Origin: an uncultured bacterium
GTDB lineage: Bacteria; Bacteroidota; Bacteroidia; Bacteroidales; JACABE01
Assembly (NCBI GenBank): GCA_903911455.1
Contig: CAIWDQ010000074.1
Coordinates: 1 to 13,488 of the forward strand
Direction of reading: 5' to 3'
DNA length: 13,488 nt
Shown here: piece after piece, positions 9,801-13,488 of the stretch
Layout of the letters: each line of letters begins with the position of its first letter
Numbering within the stretch: position 1 is the first letter of the stretch
The notes under the pieces: model-generated
What the model was told of the DNA's origin: nothing
Databases searched by the model: none
What the model saw: the letters and a program-made list of their open reading frames with translations, nothing else
Program-made: the position numbers and the translations under genes

Positions 9801-10593
9801 TTTAAATGATACTTCTTTAATTCCTTCAATTTGTCCAATATCTCCTTTAATAGCAAAAGGTGAAATATTAACGGATGTGTCTACTGATATTTTAAATGAT
9901 CAAAGGAGTTTATTGCCTTCTATTGGTGCTTATGAATTGAATAATACTAAGAAACTTAATGTTAAAGCTTTTCTTCAAGGTTATTATAATAAGATAAATA
10001 ATTTGATGGATCAGGCTAATGATATTGATTTGAATACAGGTGAACTGTTCCCTATTTTCAGTTATCCTGTAGTTGATACTCTTACTTTGTTGATTCGAAT
10101 TAATATTGCGCCTGATTATCCAATTATCGCTGAATATAATGGTTTGAATCTTAATGCTGATGGAACTATAACTGAATTATCATTACCTTATAACATAACA
10201 GGATCTAATTATATAGTTTTAATACATCGTAATTGTCTTGAAACATGGAGTGATTCAGTTGATTTCTCATGCCTGTCTATAGATTATAATTTTTATCAGC
10301 ATACACCTTCATTGCAATTCCCATCCAACATGTTTTATAATACTGCCACTAATCGTAATTTTCTTTGGTCGGGTGATTGTACTGGAGCATTTAATGTAAA
10401 AGATGGAATTATTAATATCTGGGATCTTAACTTGATATTTGATGCATTAAACGATGTTACAGGAGAATTAAATTTGGGTTATAGAATTGGTGACTTAACA
10501 GGGAATGGCAATATAGATATATTCGATCTTTCTATTGCTTTCGATAATTTAAATTCTGGAGCATCTATTGTAAATCCTTTTGTATTTAAGTAA
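895..10593 (+). CDS. Giant secreted multidomain protein (GEVED, two beta-helices, dockerin-like tail)
   Basis: A 3232-residue exported protein, probably an extracellular or surface adhesin or scaffold. No catalytic motif was recognised. The start is TTG with AAGG 6 bases upstream. Domains in order, with rough residues: signal peptide 1-25 (cut before QQ); MAM/jelly-roll-like 28-200 (EGFDGTFPSNGW ... MSLDDLSW); Ig-like 203-313; GEVED 315-481 (IDYNQNGVF at 396-404, GETEDY at 470-475); Fn3-like 485-600; a 'GNWNNPSTW' sandwich start at 610-618 followed by beta-strand-rich sequence to about 1312; BNR_assoc_N-like 1317-1462 (NYFWL 1417-1421); second jelly-roll 1469-1637; second BNR_assoc_N-like 1643-1792 (NYFWL 1749-1753); parallel beta-helix 1795-2400, closed by LGAYEF; Ig-like 2403-2540; second beta-helix 2541-3015, closed by GAYEL; C-terminal domain from 3021 with HRNCLETWS (3111-3119); two dockerin-like calcium loops, 3170-3177 and DLTGNGNIDIFD 3200-3211. 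It ends VNPFVFK, without a recognisable type IX type-A sorting domain. The body is very rich in Asn, Ser, Thr and Ile and AT-rich, but the first 600 bases are near 50% GC. Domain names are from memory of family patterns; the overall class is secure, the exact function is unknown. Confidence 0.9.
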   Translation: MLKKRYIKILLMLLFSVVNSAIVNAQQLHTEGFDGTFPSNGWINSAATCTGFGWTQVSAGTNPANTPHYGTGMLYFNSYAAPTGCSAYICTPKFDLSGIGANLGYISFWFYKDASINYAANQDKVEVYMNTANNLNGATLLGTLYRDITQQPIVATAGWYQYQIYYPGTFSDTSNYILFKAISAWGESMSLDDLSWQEYPSQPYITVTPTSYNFNYIPVGNASTSQPISLDGGNFTTASGNITLYAPFGFKVSLNASTSFADSIQVPFTGSAITATTVYTRFAPTSPNTIYTGNIIVSGGGATTNLAVAGTTQMPYCTSSATNAEDEEILNVKIGTLNNSSDCNTLASGPSSVKNEYSNYTLSVAAPNLMQSLTYPFSVQIGTCGSNYSNGVAIFIDYNQNGVFDSIQYNGVWYPERVYYSPNYAVGPHTETGNIIIPPNATTGLIRMRVVNVETGTPNTIQPCGTYSYGETEDYTVNIIQSVNCTVPVAQPTGLTALPNYNYITASFTASASADHYLIVRSQSNSLTSLPVNGVIYNAGTSLGGGTVVAYQSELTFTDNNLNIATQYYYYIFAANSICAGSSPKYLTTNPLFQMISTVSPTTKHAVANGNWNNPSTWSPAIVPLKNDSVFIDNNYTVYVDAADSCYNLIINQAGTLKATGQTGVLNIQKNLTNNGVVNLFTNDTIKASLNFFGPQSSSYEGAGTNNIYKIGLDKAFYGDITPPAPYLDINLNNLTVKNVSTDTTGFIPANFRGIYKFSGTFNLTNRLFASANYSIPSSGGIWLNNPNFTIAGQTGNAQLNGLLHISQGNYNVGTAINNTLYQNTNSYFIMEGGKLNTTGRFYCDASASFVLLNGIITVATEGNNLPSASFDFGSISPVNYLVAGGTIAIQNANTSYHKMDARLPLLTTNNVTVFGGTVQLGNNHSPSIAQSFYLEGDFWDVYVDTTTSQHEVRLSDTTSVNDNFFSPGRSTFYIGDSSLGQTLNLIGNITIGGKLNGSFSSYCSLNVIGTSHQYLNFGNNSQITSLTLNNPAGADINSLTVIRKVSLVSGTYAANPLILGDASANTFDFIQQGGSFITAPLFNYNNMIVNYTYNDTIAQTTGSSIPLNISGTLTLNNSKGLTLGKKLYAGNLYLSSGRLNTSSNCPLTITNTSTGAIVGYSSTKFVNGPLVRTFPSNTINIGTWIYPVGTVSLNQDTILYNPFAIVNPSTGASPYVKVTVNKNNYSGTPGQYMLSINNDRRWLVELDSGNLNYTKISLTDISIDATKGIAVSSTPNGIYNGLRTTSNLNTLITSDSLTIVAPYYYAVGIKNPMTYISCTTSQSEFGIVSKGSANQMLIGFQVVTNGDTNPLVLSGVSFNTNGSTSLNDFKKFRLYSTGTNPVFLNQIPIDSTSTISNTFTLNPSVVAPFYLSEGINYFWLSCDISPNAVNNDLIDAQCLSITVDGIPRVPSITVPNGNRTVYTSDTTILFSQNFDTIWNSVEDLSPAWQSSSTGNNKWHISNYTGIDWLNPFSGIYSPDGALGTNHSIRYHSSGSPSGSISELITPTINCSGNAGIKKLDFYYINTSGTDNINVYISTDNGLNWSNSFMKADVQASWHLYSILLGNITTSQLKIKFTAISDNGISDIGIDQVKVYNVSDANMKFLSTTAEQTVLTPALIGKSNQQILTLKIATINSTLPLVVNSFTLNTNGSTNALNDIDSAKIYYTGTSNLFATTNLFGAKANPNGAFTITGNKSLETNSTSTVDTNYFWLIYNIKNTAVSFDSIDAEYTSLMLSGIQLTPDITSPIGKRALRNQLNGIYTIDYSLPASLSNYFDFPSVINDLNNMGISGAVTFNVKANQSWNINCGSTSPDNYALRITATGTATNTIAFQKDGSGANPTLIIRGTNASDDKGIWLNGCDYITFDGIDINDAGYSVTNYLDYGFYIKDERNGDGCNHNTYKNGTISLHRDNPNAYAIFIDTSSNSQNNYNKFYNNSIKDATIGYYFNGNLNSGNSLGNEIGIFNGGRSLITGLGSNTSPIALGILALYQDSLRLFNTIVDSVISQSASGIYCKYTSNTNIFNDTIHSITNVGTSDCFGVNLENGRGVNNVYQNYISYIINTGNTGSVTGLNISNNSPSNNSVTFNVYKNEVKNCIGNANLKGIYSGGFTNNNSTINLYNNKVYGLNSTLSSLNAYFADGISSSGKGVFSLYNNIVSDVNMPYGNVAPSVRGINAQGSASRIYNNTVFLDSLNIQMPSYSSACIYATNDASSLDIRNNIFINKNSVNNSLRAVAFWCNSTNNSSLIANNNLYYAGTPGLKNLIYYDGTNSIQSISAYKSFMCLSREQQSTTEDVQFINKITKPFDLHINSSLPTRVESHGQRIISPVSVPTDIDGNLRWGESLYTGSGLQPDLGAYEFNGIIIDDQPPILNYVSLPNSTSLAGVYLSNVSITDPLSGVNNSSAKPRVYIKKSTNNNDSLSWKFVEPNNTSSPFNFYLDYSLLNTSVNIGDTIQYFIISQDNAANPNTIVTATLKNNISSTHLNSTNFPVTNPGSFNICTPINGNYYIGAGQQFTSLTNDSITGFFNYLNHNVITGTINAYITSDLINETGTIPLNPFTIEGNANYSLTIIPSDSNIKTISGNIANALFRINGADNITINGSHNTINHLLNIVNTNSQGSGILLGKGSDSCSITNCIISGSSNTTQGTSGINIEASVNNLNVDNNIITNFYNGFVANGTSVNLNTNLILSNNILGSDIDSLSIGNCGINLSAYSNGVDIKNNIVKNIKIDSIPTGIYIGNEVTNVNIKSNYIHDIIYTGNFNSGGVGIKIYTEDTSSNISVINNVMYRIYGDGGTDWNNACVSGINIQGNTGGIRLYNNSINLFGSSISNSSQTLSADLYFGIGVKNIDIRNNVFKNNIFNSGNNYSKAFAIYSDAPNNAFNDINYNDYYNSGSQGIVGYINSTSINDISTWKGFTFKDLNSINADPLFLNDTSLIPSICPISPLIAKGEILTDVSTDILNDQRSLLPSIGAYELNNTKKLNVKAFLQGYYNKINNLMDQANDIDLNTGELFPIFSYPVVDTLTLLIRINIAPDYPIIAEYNGLNLNADGTITELSLPYNITGSNYIVLIHRNCLETWSDSVDFSCLSIDYNFYQHTPSLQFPSNMFYNTATNRNFLWSGDCTGAFNVKDGIINIWDLNLIFDALNDVTGELNLGYRIGDLTGNGNIDIFDLSIAFDNLNSGASIVNPFVFK

Positions 10594-10701
10594 TAATATT
10601 CTTTTCTATTTGAAGATTTCAGAAGCAGTTTTTACTTGCTTATAATCACTTTTAACTACAATAATTCTACTCAAAAGGGCAAAGTCGGCATTCTCTGCTC
10701 A
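10594..10701. other. Spacer after the giant gene, no strong terminator
   Basis: After tandem TAA stops there is only a weak inverted match (AAGCA at 10623-10627 and TGCTT at 10637-10641, loop with a T run, no U tract after it). Nothing else was recognised before the hairpin-unit array. The plus-strand transcript may run into that array or to the hairpin at 10978-11011. Confidence 0.4.
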
Positions 10702-10868
10702 AGTAGCGCTACTTTTTACTAAAATCCCGTTACTTTTTACAAAAGAAGAGCTTCTTTTCAGAAAAGTAGCGATACTTTTCAAGAAAACAGCGTTACTTTT
10801 CAGAAAAACAGCGTTACTTTTCAAAAAAATAGCGTTACTTTCTACTAAAGTAGCGATTTTTTACTTTT
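10702..10868. repeat. Array of eight degenerate 19-22 bp units with palindromic cores
   Basis: Units start near 10702, 10724, 10746, 10765, 10787, 10808, 10829 and 10849, with an approximate consensus AGTAGCGTTACTTTTCA followed by an A run. Unit lengths, read by hand, are 22, 22, 19, 22, 21, 21, 20 and 20. Several units are self-complementary: AAGTA-GCGC-TACTT in the first, and AAAAGTA-GCGA-TACTTTT (10762-10779) at the fourth, which as RNA would be a 7-bp stem capped by a GNRA-type tetraloop. Unit lengths are not multiples of three, and no long frame crosses the array, so it is not coding. It has no unique spacers, so it is not CRISPR. Function unknown. Confidence 0.75.
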
Positions 10869-10903
10869 AAGCATTTCAAAAATTATATTTAGAAGGTGTT
10901 ATT

Positions 10904-10948
10904 ATGACTAAAATGTATATAAAGATCTGGCTAATCGAATTTATTTAA
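10904..10948 (+). CDS. Possible 14-aa ORF with a Shine-Dalgarno-like leader (doubtful)
   Basis: MTKMYIKIWLIEFI, then TAA. AGAAGG at 10891-10896 lies 7 bases before the ATG, which is a better ribosome binding site than either large gene has. The peptide is short and hydrophobic. It lies between the hairpin array and the terminator. An open frame this short is expected by chance in AT-rich DNA, so this is only a candidate. Confidence 0.12.
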   Translation: MTKMYIKIWLIEFI

Positions 10949-10977
10949 CAAATAAGAAATAACTTTTAGACAAAAAG

Positions 10978-11011
10978 AAGAGCCGTTATCAAACAAATGA
11001 TAATGGCTCTT
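10978..11011 (-). terminator. Hairpin terminator between the convergent genes
   Basis: The arms AAGAGCCGTTATCA (10978-10991) and TGATAATGGCTCTT (10998-11011) pair over 14 bp with a single G-T wobble position and a 6-nt loop (AACAAA). Read on the minus strand, the stem is followed directly by CTTTTTG, a good U tract, about 140 bases after the stop of the peptidase gene. On the plus strand the following TATTATAT is weaker, but the hairpin may also stop transcription from the giant gene. Confidence 0.8.
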
Positions 11012-11019
11012 ATTATATG

Positions 11020-11059
11020 ACCTCACTCCAGCCCTCTCCTAAGAGGAGAGGGAGTAAGA
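11020..11059. repeat. 40-bp dispersed palindromic repeat, copy 1
   Basis: Contains the perfect 9-bp hairpin CCCTCTCCT (11032-11040), loop AAG, AGGAGAGGG (11044-11052). It matches copy 2 at 13449-13488 in the same orientation at 37 of 40 bases by hand comparison. 'CCCTCTCC...GGAGAGGG' elements of this sort are, from memory, very widespread intergenic repeats in bacteria. Confidence 0.85.
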
Positions 11060-11069
11060 CAGGTAATTC

Positions 11070-11103
11070 TTAATTTTTAATTTTTAATTATTAATTATTA
11101 ATT
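11070..11103. repeat. AT-only heptamer repeat, unit TTAATTW, nearly five copies
   Basis: Units read TTAATTT, TTAATTT, TTAATTA, TTAATTA, then a partial TTAATT. The array lies between the 40-bp palindrome and the AGGCACTT-type repeat, downstream of the peptidase stop. Confidence 0.75.
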
Positions 11104-11109
11104 GCCTTT

Positions 11110-11149
11110 CAACTTTAGGCACTTTTAACTTTAAGTACTTTGGGCACTC
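11110..11149. repeat. AGGCACTT-type repeat, left arm (inverted to 13412-13445)
   Basis: Contains CAACTTTAGGCACTTT, then TTTAAGTACT, then GGGCAC. The same three blocks in the same order appear in the reverse complement of 13412-13445 (CAACTTAAGGCACTTT, TTTAAGTACT, AGGCAC), with a short insertion in this copy. It ends two bases before the stop codon of the peptidase gene. Confidence 0.65.
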
Positions 11150-11150
11150 T

Positions 11151-13319
11151 TTATTCTATAATATTCAACTCCTGAATAAGATTTTGGGCATTCGCCATCT
11201 TATCAATACAGAAAAGAACATAACGAATGTCAACACAAATAGTACGTTGTAACTCTGGTTCAAAAGCAACATCGCCACTCATAGCTTCCCAGTTGCCATC
11301 AAAAGCCAAACCTATCAACTGTCCGTCACCATTCATAACAGGGCTTCCTGAATTACCACCTGTTATATCATTGGTAGTTAAAAAACATACAGTAAGATCG
11401 CCATTGCTGCCATATTTACCATAATCTTTTTTGTTATAAAGTTCTTTAAGCTTTGCAGGTACAATAAATTCGTCGTTGGTGGTATCTTCTTTTTCAATAA
11501 CACCACTCAAATGGGTAACATAATCATATTGTACAGCATCAGCAGCTGTATAATCAAGTATCTTACCATAAGTCATACGCATGGTGAAGTTAGCATCAGG
11601 ATACCATTTCTTATCAGGATTCATTTCGCGCATAGCGGCAACAAATGATCTTTTAACTATGCTAAGTTTAGTGGATATATCACGACCTTCGTTATTGCCT
11701 TTAACATAAGCTCTGATAATTGAAGCAGATGTTTTAGCTATTAAATCTTTTTCATATTTTTTGGCAGAAGGTTTCTTTAAGAACTTGTTGAAAGCTTCTT
11801 CGCTCACAAACATTGAACCTTCAAAAGCTTCATCAGCAAATTTATTGATGTTTCCTTTGTATTCTTTTTCAATGTATTCAAAGATGTCTGGCCAATATTG
11901 TTTTTCAACAAATTTCTTGTACATCTCTAATACAGCTATAAATACTTTCTTTTCTGTAGCAGGGTTTACATCTTTGTAGAACTCCTTAGCTTGTTCAATA
12001 AAAGGATTGAAGGCTTCAGGTTTAACATCTTTCCCTTCATATAAATTACTTAAACCCATATTCTGAATCTGATAAGGGAATAATAACAATTTGCAACCCA
12101 TAATAGAACCTTGCAGATACCAAAGGTTAGAACTTGATTTAGTATCATATAGTTTAGCCGATAAATCAGCTAGATCTTTTATCACAGTTCCATACTTCTC
12201 TTTACGTTTAGCATCAGCATTAATCCAAACCTGAAGTGCATCTTCAATTTCTTTTTTCTTATCCAGTACTTTTAGTTTCTTCAAACCTTTGCTTTCACCA
12301 ATTTTATTCTTCCAAACATTAGCAAACTGAGCATAAGCTGAAGCATATTTAATTCTAATAGCATTGTTAGCTTCCATATCTTTTTTAAGAATAGGAAGTA
12401 AAGTGTTGCCTGCATTTATGATTGCAGGATTAGTAACTTCCAGGGTTTCTTTTATACCATAAGAAGTAAGATAACGCTCGGTGGTGCCAGGATAGCCCCA
12501 TATCATAGCGAAATCATTTTTCTTCTTCTCTTTTATTGATAAAGGAAGCACATGTTTTGAACGGTAAGGAACATTGTCCTTTGCAAACTTAGCAGGCTTA
12601 CCGTCTGGAGTCATATAAACTCTAAACATACTAAAGTCACCGGTATGACGAGGCCACATCCAGTTGTCGGTATCGCCACCAAACTTACCAATAGATGATG
12701 GAGGAGCGCCTACTAAACGTACATCTTCAAATACTTCGTAAACGAACATGTAGTATTCATTTCCATCAAAGAAACTCTTAATATCAACAGTATATTTCCC
12801 CTTTTCAGCAGCTTCTCTTTTAAGTTTATCTGTAACCTTGCGGATAGCAGCTTTACGCTGACTTTCAGTCATAGTATCACTTACATCAGCAAATACTTTT
12901 TTGGTAACATCATCCATTCTAATTAAGAAGGTAGCTGTAAGTCCTTCGGTAGGGATTTCTTCAGTTTTGTTATAAGCCCAGAAACCATTAGTAAGATAAT
13001 CATGGTCAATGGTGCTATGTTTTTGGATAGCTTCGTAACCACAATGGTGATTGGTAAGCAATAAGCCTTCTTTTGAAACAACCTCTGCGGTACAGAAGTT
13101 ACCAAAGTTAACGATAGCATCTTTTAAACTTGAATGGTTGATACTGTATAGCTCTTCAGCAGTTAAGTGAAGACCCATCTTCTGCATATCAACATAATTA
13201 AGTCTTTCGATAAACATCGGAAGCCACATACCCTCATCAGGTGGATTATATGAAGTAGCAAATGAACGAACGCTACCAAGTCCAAGGATCATAATAGCGA
13301 TAAAGATTAGTTTTTTCAT
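11151..13319 (-). CDS. S46-family dipeptidyl-peptidase, DPP7-like
   Basis: A 722-residue exported serine exopeptidase that removes dipeptides from the N-termini of oligopeptides in the periplasm or at the cell surface. These enzymes feed peptide-using Bacteroidota. Signal peptide about 1-21 (MKKLIF ... VRSFA). The chymotrypsin-like catalytic residues sit in the expected motifs: His in TNHHCGYE (H92, after H91), Asp in WPRHTGDF (D228), Ser in TGGNSGSPV (S657). GGDTDNWMW (214-222) and FDGNWE (673-678) supply the residues that in solved S46 enzymes hold the free amino end of the substrate (N219, W220, D674 here). Position 18 after the catalytic Ser is Gly675. At this position DPP7 has Gly and the acidic-specific DPP11 has Arg, so a preference for hydrophobic P1 residues is inferred. 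The length is normal for the family and the gene is intact. A TATTTTTG promoter motif lies upstream and a strong hairpin terminator downstream; it stands alone, convergent with the giant gene. Confidence 0.95.
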   Translation of the reverse strand: MKKLIFIAIMILGLGSVRSFATSYNPPDEGMWLPMFIERLNYVDMQKMGLHLTAEELYSINHSSLKDAIVNFGNFCTAEVVSKEGLLLTNHHCGYEAIQKHSTIDHDYLTNGFWAYNKTEEIPTEGLTATFLIRMDDVTKKVFADVSDTMTESQRKAAIRKVTDKLKREAAEKGKYTVDIKSFFDGNEYYMFVYEVFEDVRLVGAPPSSIGKFGGDTDNWMWPRHTGDFSMFRVYMTPDGKPAKFAKDNVPYRSKHVLPLSIKEKKKNDFAMIWGYPGTTERYLTSYGIKETLEVTNPAIINAGNTLLPILKKDMEANNAIRIKYASAYAQFANVWKNKIGESKGLKKLKVLDKKKEIEDALQVWINADAKRKEKYGTVIKDLADLSAKLYDTKSSSNLWYLQGSIMGCKLLLFPYQIQNMGLSNLYEGKDVKPEAFNPFIEQAKEFYKDVNPATEKKVFIAVLEMYKKFVEKQYWPDIFEYIEKEYKGNINKFADEAFEGSMFVSEEAFNKFLKKPSAKKYEKDLIAKTSASIIRAYVKGNNEGRDISTKLSIVKRSFVAAMREMNPDKKWYPDANFTMRMTYGKILDYTAADAVQYDYVTHLSGVIEKEDTTNDEFIVPAKLKELYNKKDYGKYGSNGDLTVCFLTTNDITGGNSGSPVMNGDGQLIGLAFDGNWEAMSGDVAFEPELQRTICVDIRYVLFCIDKMANAQNLIQELNIIE

Positions 13320-13351
13320 TTATTTATTATTATAGTTATTAATATTTTTTG

Positions 13352-13359
13352 CAAAAATA
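13352..13359 (-). promoter_or_regulatory. Candidate -7 promoter element of the peptidase gene
   Basis: On the minus strand this reads TATTTTTG, a full match to the Bacteroidota TAnnTTTG -7 consensus, 32 bases before the ATG. No good TTG -33 element lies at the usual distance. The leader is A/T-rich with no Shine-Dalgarno sequence, which is common in this phylum. Confidence 0.5.
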
Positions 13360-13411
13360 GTATAAGTTCTTTAATTATTGGACGAATAAGTATATTTATT
13401 TGTTACTTTTT

Positions 13412-13445
13412 AAAGTGCCTTGAGTACTTAAAGTGCCTTAAGTTG
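13412..13445. repeat. AGGCACTT-type repeat, right arm
   Basis: AAAGTGCCTTGAGTACTT followed by AAAGTGCCTTAAGTTG. It contains two direct AAAGTGCCTT blocks and is an inverted partner of 11110-11149. It lies upstream of the peptidase promoter. Confidence 0.65.
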
Positions 13446-13448
13446 ATA

Positions 13449-13488
13449 ACCTCACCTCAACCCTCTCCTAAGAGGAGAGGGAGTAAGA
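13449..13488. repeat. 40-bp dispersed palindromic repeat, copy 2
   Basis: Same orientation as copy 1 at 11020-11059, with three base differences, all left of the hairpin. The stem CCCTCTCCT (13461-13469), loop AAG, AGGAGAGGG (13473-13481) is perfect. It reaches the right edge of the window and may continue beyond. Confidence 0.8.

Noticed and set aside
6277..9960. Pectate lyase or other polysaccharide lyase activity of the two beta-helices
   Set aside because: The beta-helix fold is plausible from the repeated Asn-rich turns, but I saw no conserved lyase active-site cluster, so no enzyme activity is claimed.
9955..10593. Type IX secretion type-A sorting domain at the end of the giant protein
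   Set aside because: The usual beta-strand pattern with a conserved NP near its start and a terminal Lys/Arg motif after a G-Y/F-L stretch is not visible. Calcium-loop motifs occupy the end instead.
10702..10868. CRISPR array
   Set aside because: Units are only 19-22 bp, degenerate and directly adjoining, with no unique spacers and no cas genes nearby.
11227..13120. Frames of 65-72 codons within the peptidase gene (11227-11424, 11761-11979, 12923-13120)
   Set aside because: Out-of-frame shadows of a gene whose three catalytic motifs are intact in the 11151-13319 frame.
11020..13488. Insertion sequence or composite transposon
   Set aside because: No transposase is encoded, and the flanking 40-bp repeats look like common intergenic palindromes, not insertion-sequence ends. 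The cassette idea is kept only as a finding to test.

Overview
The window suggests a low-GC member of the Bacteroidota (Bacteroidetes). Four things point that way: (i) a giant secreted protein built from domains typical of that phylum (GEVED, BNR_assoc_N-like, parallel beta-helix, and a C-terminal 'HRN..ETWS' plus dockerin-like tail); (ii) an S46-family dipeptidyl-peptidase with a signal peptide; (iii) TAnnTTTG-type -7 promoter motifs and mostly A-rich leaders without Shine-Dalgarno sequences; (iv) intergenic regions full of short palindromic and 7-8 bp tandem repeats. I cannot name a species.

Layout. Positions 2-508 (+) are the 3' end of an unrecognised gene that enters from the left edge. 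Positions 509-894 are an intergenic region holding a small hairpin, a dispersed palindromic element of about 88 bp that is itself an open reading frame, an 8-bp tandem repeat, a 7-bp tandem repeat, and a candidate promoter. Positions 895-10593 (+) encode one 3232-residue exported multidomain protein that starts at TTG. Positions 10594-11150 lie between convergent genes. They hold an array of eight degenerate 19-22 bp units, several of them hairpin-forming, then a strong hairpin terminator oriented for the minus-strand gene, a 40-bp palindromic repeat, TTAATTW heptamers, and an AGGCACTT-type repeat. Positions 11151-13319 (-) encode a complete 722-residue DPP7-like S46 peptidase. Positions 13320-13488 hold its promoter, an inverted copy of the AGGCACTT repeat, and a second direct copy of the 40-bp palindrome.

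The two complete genes are both exported but convergent, so they are not an operon, and I see no evidence of a shared pathway. The peptidase fits periplasmic digestion of oligopeptides to dipeptides. The giant protein looks like a surface or extracellular adhesin or scaffold; no catalytic motif was recognised. There is no tRNA, rRNA, CRISPR array, transposase or phage gene. I found no clear new multi-gene system. The least explained features are the hairpin-unit array at 10702-10868, the composition break inside the giant gene near position 1500, and the two families of dispersed repeats bracketing the peptidase gene.
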